From: Tubulanus polymorphus
Taxonomy: Eukaryota > Nemertea > Palaeonemertea > Tubulaniformes > Tubulanidae
NCBI RefSeq assembly: GCF_964204645.1
Contig: NC_134027.1
Location: 12,080,485 to 12,140,484 of the forward strand
Direction: 5' to 3'
Length of the DNA: 60,000 bases
Part shown: positions 27,201 through 39,200 of the stretch, piece by piece
How the letters are laid out: each line of letters begins with the position of its first letter
Numbering within the stretch: the stretch's first letter is position 1
The notes under the pieces: model-generated
Database searches by the model: none
What the model saw: only the letters and a program-made list of their open reading frames with translations
What the model was told of the DNA's origin: nothing
Translations under genes and position numbers: made by a program

Positions 27201-30200
27201 TGTGTGAAGCAGTCGTTTCCAACAAAGCAGTCACTGAGAAACGTCTCAGAATCGATATAGCTGCTATAAAAGAAGTTATTGAAAATGGTGCGCTGAAAGA
27301 GCTGCGTTGGATCGACTCGAATAAACAACTAGCTGATTGCCTTACAAAAAAAGGTGCGTCAGCTGCGGGTCTGTTGCAGGCTTTGGAGTCTGGAACTATT
27401 CAGTGGACGCTATAAACATTGTTGATGCCATGTAAATAGATAAGCCATGACTTATCAATTTTTGTAATTCTTCAGTAGAAAAGTGTTCTACTCCGTTCGA
27501 AAGTAACGACTTGTAATTCTTCAGTAGAAAAGTGTTCTACTCCGTTAGAAAGTTACGACTTGTAATTCTTCAGTGGAAAAGCGTTCTGCTCCGTTAAAAA
27601 GAAAGATAGATGAGATTGTTAGATATGTGGACTTGGGCTTTTTGGGGTTAGAAAAATTGAGGGGATAGCGAAGGGATACCGAGCTCGGTTGCGCGTGTGC
27701 ATGGATTGTGTGTTTAGGAATTATTCTTTTACAATGCGTGTAAGAGGCCTTACTGGAAATTAAGGTGATTATCAATCATAACTGTATTTTCTTTCAAAAT
27801 TTTTTTTTCAATTACGTCATGTCAAATTTCAGGTCTTGGATCTTTCAAATAATCAAACGAGAGATGTCCATAAGCATTTTGGGCACACTATGTAAGTGCA
27901 TGACATTCATTATGCCCAAACACTGGGGTTGACAGAACGAACCAACATAAGCAAATTGCTACTCCTTCAAGACTTTAACCTGTTTGGCGCCTATAAAGGA
28001 AAGAGTTTGAAAGACATAGATTTAAATGGTATGTTTGATTGAGAGTGAGTTATCTTTAAGAAAGCATAATATTTAAGAATATTTCTGCAGGGAAATATTT
28101 GTCAAAATAATATGATATTGAATGACAATCACTTCATATTTTTCAAGAATTATCTTTTAGTTAGATTTTAGCACTCATCATAACTGTATTTTTTTTCAAA
28201 TTTTTTTTTTCAATTACGTCATTTCAAATTTCAGGTCTTGGATCTTTCAAATGATCAAACGAGAGATGTCCATAAGCATTTTGGGCACACTATGCAAGTG
28301 CATGACATTCATTATGCCCAAACACTGGGGTTGAGGGAACGAACCAACATAAGCAAATTGCTACACCTTCAAGACTTTAACCTGTTTGGCGCCTATAAAG
28401 GAAAGAGTTTGAAAGACATAGATTTAAATGGTATGTTTGAGTGTGAGTTTTATGAGTCTAAGTGCAACATAGATACATGAAGTAATATAGGCGTATTATT
28501 TATTTGTGCTGTTTTTTAAATATCAGCATAATGTATAATGGTTGAGTTCCTAATAAGTGCAGTGGAAGTCAAGTCTTTGTGAATGTATTTTTGATAGGTA
28601 TTAAAACTGATTGCTTGTCTTATATATTAAAACAGATATAATACTTGGGAAAGAAAAGGAGGAGATTGAGAGGAAATATGAGGAATGCGTAAGAGAACCA
28701 GGTACAGTATTGTAATTTTCAATTCATTTCTTCATTCCTCATCTATACATTAACTGTTACCTGAGATGTAGATCAGCCCCCCCCCCCCATCAATGTAGAA
28801 TATGTTCTTTTCATTCTTAACATGACCTAAGTGTGAAGCAAAATGATGCTTATTTTCTCAAATTACCATGTTAAAGGGAAAATCTTGAACTCAATCAGGC
28901 AGGAATCAACATTATTTAATTTCTAAGCTTGATTGATTGAGTCATGTCACCTATGGCTTCTTTTTATACTTAATGAATAAATCAAATATTTTGATCACTT
29001 ATCACTTCTGTGTGTATTATTGATTGTTTATTAAGGATTGAGTTGGTGACATGAATTTTTTTTTGAATTAATTAGATCCTCTAGCCATTCCATCTACGTC
29101 CCATAACCAGATGCAAATGAATGAACCAGAAGCAGAGAATAAGAAGGAATCACAAGGTATTTTTGTAAAATGAAGTTAAGAGCCCTATAGCCTAATCCAT
29201 TTTCTTCACTCATTGATATTGTACGAAATGAGTTGTATTAATAGAGAATTAAAGGAAAACAATTTAGTAGATTCCATTTATCATCAATATATAGTTATCA
29301 TGTTATTTTCATTTTCATGTCAGTTCAGCCAAAAGGTTACTAATCATTCTTTTGGTCTTATTGTTTCAGTGAATTCACTATCGACTGCCAAGTACAACAA
29401 TGCTCGGAAAATGGTAAAAAGTTCCAGGGAATTACATGCACAAGGTAATTAGAAATTGGGTTCTGTTCTCTCATTTAATAATTCAATTTTTAATCAAATC
29501 GGCTGATCTTCTTTGGTTATTTCTGATATTGTTTTAGGTACGAAACATGCACACCAAAAATGGTCCGAGGAAGAGATGTCTGAACTTAAAACACTGTTCA
29601 AATCATTCTACGAAACCAAACAAACCCCTGGGAAAGTGGAAATAGATAGAGCTATGAGAAGTAGTAAATCCCAGGAAGGTCACATATATATACAGGCGCA
29701 CCTGGGAAACGATTAAGAAGAAAATAAACAATGACATCAAGAAACATGAAAAAAATTGAGACTGAATTCAGATTTTTAAGACTGTTAAAAGATGTTACTC
29801 TTCAATTAACTTAGCATGTAGATTAGTCCATATTGAAGGTGGTACTACCATCTAGTTATCGTAATTAAGTCGTATACATCTTTTAGATTAGTCCAACTTT
29901 AAGGTGGTACTACCATCTAGCTATTGTAATTAGGTGGTATACATTTATTAGATTAGTCCAACTTTAAGGTGGTACTACCATCTAGCTTTGGTAATTAAGT
30001 GTTTTGCGTTCATTTGATAAGTCCACATTTAAGGTGGTACTACCATTTAGCTGTTGTAAGTAAATGGTATACATTTATTAGAATTCCCTTCAATACGATC
30101 TATGAAACCAAACAAACCCTTGGGAAAGTGGAAATAGAGCAATAAGAAGTAGTAAATCCCAGGAAGGTGACATATACGGGTGCAACTGGGAAATGATTAA

Positions 30201-33200
30201 GGATAGGATTAACAATGACATCAAGCAAAATTGAAAAAAAAAGCTGTTACTCTTCTATAATCTTATTTTGTCAGGCATCTGACTTGCATCTGATTGAAAC
30301 TGATACATTTGATTTTTTTTTAAATCTAAAAATATATGTTTATATATTTTAACTTGAAGTTGGTACTACCATCTAGCGATCGTAATTAGGTGGTATACAT
30401 TTTAGATTGGTCCATCTTTAAGGTGGTACTACCATCTAGTTATCGTAATTAAGTGGTATACATCTATTAGATTAGTCCATCTGTAAGGTGGTACTACCAT
30501 CTAGCTATCGTAATTAGGTGGTATGCATGTATTAGATTGGTTCAAATTTAAGGTGCTACTACCATCTACATCATTGTTGGTACCTGTTGAAACCACTGAA
30601 GCAATCAAATAGTTAACAGCTTCCTTTTAATCAAGAACTACAGGTTTCTGATTCTGAGTAATTACTGCTATCTTCTTGTTAACACAGTGTTGCCAGCACC
30701 TAGCTTTGCTATATCCGGAAGTATTTATTGACATACACAAACTTGCGAGGGCCGAAGGCCCGAACCCATTTCGGGGGGTTTGGGGGTCCCCTCCCCCCCC
30801 CCCCAAGAAAATTTCAGAAATTAGAAGCGTTTTCCCAGCACTTAGAGCGATCGTGAACCCACGAACAACTTATTATATTCTGGAAGGTAATGGCTATTTC
30901 CAATGTGGCACATCCTCATTCGTTGACGATCAGCATCTTCTCACGCATTACGGGTCGAGTCCTGAATTATTGCAGTTCAAATGCGCCGATGAACACTCAC
31001 AAATTCAAGATCGTAGCGCTTGAGCACTTAGTTGGCAAGGAAATATTTAAAATTTCGTTAATAATCAATTTATCCGTGAATATTATGCATCAATGTGTTC
31101 AATAAGGAATTTGCGTTCAGAAATAAATTACGAAAATTAAAAAATAAACACTTATTCACATATTTGTCAACTATGATTTATCATTTTATTATTCATTATG
31201 GAAAACACGAATAAGCCTTCTTCAATGACTGTGAAAACGATACGAACAACGGAACATACTAACCACGGTAAACATTTTAGTTTTTTCTCTTATTTTTCGC
31301 CAAGACCGCTTTCATAATTCGCTGTTTTGCCTCTTTGGCAAGTTCATGTACGGTTCGTCGGCTACCTGCAGTTGACAATGTGGCTCGTTCTCGAACAATT
31401 GACTTCGACTTACTCCTGGAATCTAGTCCTAATTTTCGTTTTTTTGCCAGCTGAGCTTCTTGCTTCTCCTGCCGTTGCCGCTTGTGACGGCCATAAGCTG
31501 TTTGCATGTGATACACCATGTCTCGGTTTACTGGACTTTGGAGAATGTTTTCTCGGTGATAGAGTTCAAGAGTTGTTGTCTGGCGTGACTTCAGGTTGTA
31601 TTTTACGTTCTGTATAGCGGCATACGTTGAAGTGGCCATCCGGTTTGACTTCTTATCGATCAAGTCATTCATAGCTGAAAACGATTGCTCAATGCGAGGT
31701 GCAGTAAAGACGCTCATTGCTGCTTTGACAATCTTCGCCAGTGTAGGATATTTCTTCGTTTTGAAGATGTCTGTCCACCACGTGTCAAGGCGAGTGTTTT
31801 CATCACAAGGTGGAAGTGTTTTGTCTGACTGTAACTTGCTGCACTCTAACTTGTAAGAATCATGGCTATCAAGGTCATCCGGCATGATTACGGTAGGAAA
31901 AAAAGCCACAAGTCTCTTCAGAGCAGTGCACGTATCCGAATGACCCATGGCCTCAGGGTCCAATGCAGACATGTAACGTAGAACTTTGTTCTCCAGCGGT
32001 TACTTTTTCTGTAGATACGTTGCTGCTTCAGTATATGCACCTCGAATTTTTAATAGTATTCTGTTGCGATCAGTTACATCACACTTTGCCAACAATCGCT
32101 TTGCCTCCTCTCCGACGTACATCTCATTAACGGGTAGGTAGTTTTTTGTACAGTCTAGCGTGAGCAGTTTCCGTGCTGACAATCCAGATACTGTTTCATG
32201 TTTCAGACTTGAATAACGGAAGAACTCGCGAGTAAAAATACATGATGATCAGGGTTTCACGTCGCTTGAAAAACAGTTTATCTACAATGCGCATTTTTCT
32301 GTTCCGTCCATCAGAGGTCAAATCTTTCTTTTTTAACTCACCGATGATTTCGTAGACCCTTTTTCTAGCATTTGCCGGAACGGATCTGAGAATGTTAACA
32401 ATCAATTCTTGGTAATTCGCCTTCTCAGGTATCCAAGTGAAATAAAACAGGGAAAGCCCTTCGATGATCTCTAGGCTTTTAACAGTTACGTCAAATGCCG
32501 ACAACCAGCGGTGAGGAATGCGCTGGGCTGGGATGACATACGGGATTCCCAGTATTTGACACAATTCGGCCAGTGCATCACGAAGGTCTTGACTATATTT
32601 GAAATCGGTGTGCATATCGTCGGCTAGTTTCTCGGCGATCGTGTCGAAGTGTGAACAGAAGTTTTTAACGGAATTGTGAATGTGGTGGCAAACGTCACCG
32701 TCTATGTCAAGTAGCTGTGGCGCCGCTTCACGCAGTCTTGTCTCAACCAACTATATGCGAGGCAAGGTCAGTGGGTTTGAGTTGGACAAACTTGAAACTA
32801 TGTTGGTCAGTGGTATTTCGTCCGCTTTCAGTTTACTAAGAACTAATTCTGTAACTGACGCCGCGTTGACTCGGGAAATCGATGATGAGGTATAGTGATT
32901 TACTACGCACCGTTCAAGTTCGTCACTATAATATGAAGTCAGGATGCTGAACACTTTTTCGAAATTTGATGCAGTGCATTCATCGGTATTAATCGAGAAA
33001 AACGATTTCCGCATATCAGCCACAACATTTTTGCGGATGTGCGTACTCAGGCCATTTTTTAGTTTGTACGTAGCACACGTTCTTCCCATCGTAATCTGCG
33101 AAAACGCTTTCTCATCGCGACTGAGCTCCTTAGCAAACTTAATTAACATCTCGGACATGGAAATTGGGAGAGAGTTCTCAGCTATGAACGATAGAGTCAT

Positions 33201-36200
33201 GGCCTGTGCATGGGATATTCTGTCGATAGTTGGTACGAATTTCGGCCTGATATCGCGATTTTCTCCTTGGACACCAGGAACATTCGGGGCAACCCCATAT
33301 GGCATTGGTAAGCTACCAGTACTACAACTGTTACTAGTGGACGGTTCATTGCCTTCAGTTGAAATGATCGGCTGGTAGCTTGCGGGTAGTTCTTCATTAC
33401 TTTTCAGATCCTTTCTAATTTGCGTGTGCTTTTGTTTTTTAGCATGGTTTACTATGTCCCGTTTTCCTCCACCACCGTATTTAATAATTTCTTTGTATAT
33501 CAAGCAATACGCGAGGCCACCTTCCTCGAGTTTACGTATGTAATCGGACAAGAAATCACCATGAAAATCCTTTTCCTCTAACCAATTCCACCTAAATTTG
33601 TTTTTTATAGCTACATCGATAGTTTTTAAGTCGGAGCTCTGCCGATCAACAATTCTTGGTAAACTCATTTTCCGGGGAACTATCGCATACGGGCCTATTG
33701 AAAATAAAAAAATGGAACATTCAAAAAAGGACGGATCATAGATAGTTTAGGCCTAAGCCTATATAGATGATCATAGATGTGTAACTTGAAGGGACGTACC
33801 TATGAATGCTCTGATAAAGATGATCTAATACAAGCGCGGCGCATCAGCAAGTCAAGTCGTGGTTACAGTACAGAAGTTTATTGAACTCCAAAATTTTACA
33901 ATACACATTCGAGTATAAAATCAATAAAGTTATAAGCACTACTCTGTATACTTACACAAAAGCCGCTCGACCGCAGAGCTGCGCGGCGTCGTCATGACGA
34001 TTGGTGGTGGTGCAATCATCACAGCGAATGCGTATGGGTGGCCGTTCTAATAAAAATTAACGGCATTTTCGCGCAGTACAGAGAAGAAAATTTCCGGATT
34101 TTTTTTTGAAAGTTTCGATTTCCGGAACTCCGGAAATTTCCGGAAGTCTGGCAACACTGTTAACAGGAACAGTCTCCATTTCACTAATACACGGTTATAA
34201 AAGTTGAATTGAATTGTAAAAACTTCACCTAGTTTTTTCCCTTGTCTAGTTTATATAAAATGTTTTGCCCGAAGAGCTCATGGGGTAAGCTAAGTGATAT
34301 GGATTGAAATTATTTTGCTAACTTTAATCCGTTGCGATTACAACACTAATGCAAAATATAAAACGATGTTTGTTGATAACATTTTGGTTTTCTTTGCTTT
34401 ATTGTCTGCATAAGACCTTTTAAGGCATCTGCTAATCATTTCTAAGTTCTCAGTACTGGGTAAGGCACTTGACTCAGATTTGCAATATCCCTGCCACATT
34501 TTTTATTCAAATCCTTGCATCACTAATGACACAATTTATAAGACATGCATCAAAGTTGACATATTAAGAAGTCAATATCAGTGAAGAGGTTTGACTATCA
34601 TTTCAGGTACCGGGGTAGTTGTCATTGTTGCATTATTATTATTATCATTATTATTGATAATTGTTGCAGACCACCTCAGAAAGGGTAGATGAGTGTTGAG
34701 CCGAACCACCATACCGGATTTTTCCGCCTGAAATATCTCAAAAGAGGAAACGCTCAGAGGACAACAGTTCACGTATATGTCCTGGGGCCGGTTTCACAAA
34801 GCGTAATTAACCCTTAATTATGATTAAATCACTAATCATGATTAAATTATCATGATTTAATCAAGTTAGGTGTTTCACAAAACGTAATTAACTTAAATTA
34901 TAATTAAGTTAATTACAAAATTTAATTCTCCTCTAGAGTGTAATTAAACCATTTAATCATCATTAGTTTATTATTAAAAACAAAAAGCTGCAGATATTAT
35001 TCATGGAATTTGGTGTTTATTAATTGATGACGGCAATTCCTACACTTATTCAGTTTTTCAGATTGTTTGGCTCAAATAATTTGGATTTTTTGCCTTTTGT
35101 AAAATGTCAATACTCTAAATTCTATTGATTTATTTTCAAACGTCCTATGTTTTTGTCAGCACGACCACCACATACTTAGAAGTATTGAATTAATTGATTT
35201 TGTCCATACATATGATAGATTTCTGTCAGTAGAGTACATATCTATGGAGTAAGTGTTAAAAAGTGCTAATCACTGCTCGGAAATACACCCCATTTACGAG
35301 GATTTTATTTTGCTGACTGGAGGTGAGTTTCTATTTAAAAACTTTTGAGACATCTTGCTAAGTTTTTCCACTGGTTCCTGAGACCTTTCAGAGCAATCTT
35401 TAACTCCCAAAGGAGTGAATTTCTCTTTTCCTCTAAACAAGGAAGGTTGTTCCTGTTGTTGATGCTTGGACAGCAAATGGCTGTATAAAGTTCCGCCATT
35501 TTGATACAGTTAAATTGTAATTAAGTTGCCTAATTATGTAATTAGTTAATTTTGTAATTAAACCCTTTCGTGAAACCGAATTTTAATCGTAATTAACTAA
35601 TCATGATTAAGGAAATTTAATCATGATTTAGGTCCTAATTATAATTAAAGTTAATTATGCTTTGTGAAACCGACCCCAGCAGTATTTCCCGAGGTAAAGC
35701 AACCACACCCGCTACCTCAAAACCGAGGTTATACTCGCCTAACAATAAAAGCAGAACAGGGAATGATAAAAAATCACTAGACTCAACGGAACAAGAAAAT
35801 ATATGCTGTCAATGTGGAAAGCCCATTCAAGAAAACACGCCTGTAACGTGCAGCCTTTGTGGTCAGGAAATATGTGCGAACTGTACAAACATGCCCCATG
35901 GACTTAATTCAAATATTTTCGAACGCAGTTGTCTATCTATAATATGTTCTACATGCAAAAATTCCAAATCTGATGAAAACAGAATGTCACTATATGTGGA
36001 CAGAATGGAAAGAATTCTGATAGAATATGACTCGACTATGAAGGCTTTAATAACGAATTTAGAAGCAAAAGCAGACAAGTCAATAGTAGACGGGTTATCG
36101 AGGGAACTTGAAGAAATGAAACAACGCCTAGATCGCATGAACCTGAATCCCGAAGTTGATGATGAGACGATTCAAACCATGGTCAATGACGCTGTAAAAA

Positions 36201-39200
36201 CTCAATTAACCCATGGAAATAACGAATCTGTCAAACAATCGCTCGAAAAAGAAGTAGAAGATGTCAAATGTGAGATCTGGGAAACGGAACTGAGGAGAAT
36301 AAAACATCATAATATATGGACTCGTTCAACCCAACGAGGAGAATGTCAAAATGCGACGTAAAAAAGAATGGAACAAACTCCAGACCTTTATCAGTCAAGG
36401 ACTCGGTCTAAATGAAATTGAAAAGCCCAAACTGATCAACCGAATTGGGAAATATGTCCAGGGAAAACTAAGACCTCTACGCGTCATTTTAGCGACGGAA
36501 TTCGACAAGGAAATAATAGTCAACAGGTTTATCGAACTACGTAAAAACAGAGATCCGTCCCTAGAAAACATAGCAATATCTAGTGACCGTACACAAGCAC
36601 AAAGACAGTATTACCAGAAGTTACGAACCGAACTAGCCGAGAGAACAAGCAAAGGTGAGAAAGGCTTAATTATCAGAGGGAACCACATCGTAAGCAGACA
36701 ACTGCTGTTTCGTGTGGGGAGACCCCAAGATGAATCATAAAGAATTATTACTAAAACAGACTGTTATAACAAAAAACAAGAATCAAGTAAATCAAAGTAA
36801 AAATCCTTCAAAAGCCAGAAACAATCACGACGATAACAAAAAATGTTAAAAGGACATGTCAAAAAAGTCCAATCAATCTCCGAAAGAAAATCTTTTGTAC
36901 GCTGAAAATGCTGAATTAATCAAAGATAATTCACCGTGTAAAATACACAGAAAATCGGATAATACAAATCAAGCCAATCAACGAAGGAAATTCAAGAATC
37001 ACCAATCATCGAAGTTAGCAACAAATAATGTCAACTTCAGTAATTCTATCTCGAATCATCACCGTCAAGGAAGTGAAAATAAACTGAAAGTTCTATGTAT
37101 GAATGCAGACAATATGATGAACAAAAACCGGAAATCGCCGCACTAAAATTAGAACATAACCCAGACATTATATGCATAACTGAAGTAAAACCTAAATCAA
37201 GCAGGCTGCAGCTTGATGCACGCAATGTCTTCTTTAACGGATCAAGTGACTACAAAACCTTTACCAACATTGAGAATGAAGGGAGAGGGATTGCTATGTA
37301 TATCCATGCGGAACTAAAGCCCTGTCACCCTCTTCTCGAGACAACTGATAAGATATGTTCTGATCAAACAAGTGAGGTCATCTGGGTCGAGTCACCACGT
37401 AACACTGCCACAGACAAACCCACTCTAATAGGATGTGCCTACAGGAACCCAAACAGTGTTCATGACAACAATACAAATTTCACCAGAATGATAGAATCAC
37501 TAGGCACACTTGGCCACAAGTATAACATAGGCCTAATACTCTGTGGAGACTTCAACTTGCCCGAAATTGACTGGACAAACAACAACTGCAGAACTACTGG
37601 AAATCATGTTTCAAAACAAATACTAGATGCTAGTATGGATGCCTTCCTAGAGCAACATGTGAAGGAACCCATGCATCACCGTGGCAATCAAAAAGAGAAT
37701 ATTCTAGACCTCGGGCCGGTTTCATAGACATGAAATAAGGTTATTCCCTGGTATCAAATCACTAATCCCAGGGATCAAATTTAGTACTAGGGAAATTTCT
37801 GTTTCATAGACGTGGATGTTTTTATTCCCTAGCAATAAGTAGCTTATTCCTAGCGGCAAATTTGATACCTAGCTACAGCTAGGTATCAAAATTATATTCC
37901 TTAGCATCAAAATTAACAAAATGGCCGATGAAATGTTCATTCGTCAACGAAAAATAAAAGACTATCGCCGCTTGGACCATCCTTTTGATGTTTATGAGGC
38001 TAATGAAATCCTTGAACGATTCCGTTTCACGCCAGAGACTATTTTGGTAATTACACGACTTATAGCTAGAAGACTTACAAAGTTAACGGAAAGAGGAATG
38101 CCAATATCACCTATTTGGCAGGTTATGATCGCTTTGTGATTCTATGCGACTGGATCAATTTTATCCGTAATTGGAGACACATTTGGAGTGTCAAAAGCCT
38201 CCGTTTCAAGAATCATAACTAACGTTACAGAAGCACTGAACGAGCTACTGTCTGTCACACCTACTCTCCGTGCGACGTTTTGGTCCGTAATTTGGTTAAT
38301 AATCGGTTTATCTACCTTTATTATGCATCAATTTGTTCAGTGAGGAATTTGCATTCAGAAATAAACAACACTTTCACTTAAGTTGTTTTTGTTTTCATTT
38401 ATGAGCGATAGTTTACTCAGCATACGCTCGCGTAATGCTGAAAAATCCGCTGCGCGGACGCTCGGAAACGTTACAGTGACGTCATCACCTGCTCATTAGC
38501 ATATCAAAATACAGTAGGTGGCGCCACGTGACGGGCCATAAAAGCCGTTTTTCACCATTTTTCAGCGTATGCTAGGTAAACTATCGCTGATAGAAGAAAA
38601 CACAAACAAATTTATGCCAGTTCATGATTTATTTCTGAATGCAAATTCCTTACTGAACAAATTGATGCATAATATTTACAGATCAACCGATTATTAACGA
38701 AATTACGAACCAAAACGTCGCACGAAGAGCATGTGTGACAGACAGTAGTCCCTGTATTCGTCAGATGGCCCACTACTGATGCCGAACGTCAAGAAGTAAA
38801 CCAAGGCTTTCAAGCTCTTGCGGGTTTCCCAGCAGTCATAGGATGTATAGACTGCACTCATATTCGTATACAAAGACCCCATGAACATGAAGCTGATTAC
38901 GTTAACCATAAAGGTTATCATTCAATTAATGTGCAAGCAGTCTGTAATCATAAAGGTACAGAGCCTTTTTATTTCTACGTTCTTACCTTATCATTATATT
39001 ATTCCACAGATCGAAAATACCGGTAATCCAAATGATGAAATGTTTTAACCTTATCATGACTCTGCCTGTATGTAACTAACAATTTGTTTGAACAAAATTG
39101 TACCTAATCCGGGTACCTAATACTTTCTATTAAGTTGAAATCAGTGCAAAACAATATTATTGATTGATCTGTTGGCCTACTTCAATCAGCTGGTCGATTG

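Larger units (their letters stand above)
22668..27774 (+). mobile_element. Ty1/copia LTR retrotransposon, degenerate
   Basis: A 5.1-kb element with LTRs of about 157 bp at both ends, flanked by GTCAT and ATCAT (probable 5-bp target duplication with one change). Order gag - protease - integrase - reverse transcriptase - RNase H identifies the copia superfamily; the short LTRs and marine-invertebrate setting suggest the GalEa branch (inference). Frameshifts near 24230, 25190, 25797 and 26117 and an in-frame stop near 26258 break pol. It is inserted in an intron of the YR-like pseudogene, in the same orientation. Confidence 0.9.
18262..29759 (+). pseudogene. Decayed PWWP / 24-aa repeat / tyrosine-recombinase-like / SANT gene
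   Basis: Exons with GT-AG borders: 18262-18389, 19142-19179, 19557-21653, 21839-21962, 22125-22251, 22366-22484, 28235-28430 (with a duplicate at 27833-28028), 28636-28701, 29075-29156, 29370-29444, 29538-29759. The protein would join a PWWP-like N-terminus, a Ser/Thr-rich tandem repeat, two Cys/His motifs, a tyrosine-recombinase-like C-terminal domain and a Myb/SANT-like end. Breaks: in-frame TAG at 21032, a one-base shift near 21474-21480, TAA at 21496, and a shift in an (AT)n stretch near 29687. The recombinase part resembles a multi-copy invertebrate and fish gene family of tyrosine-recombinase (Crypton-type?) origin; this is from memory of the motif pattern. It lies antisense inside the HELZ2-like intron. 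Confidence 0.75.

Noticed and set aside
32944-33378. 144-codon plus-strand ORF
   Set aside because: Antisense to the hAT transposase coding region.
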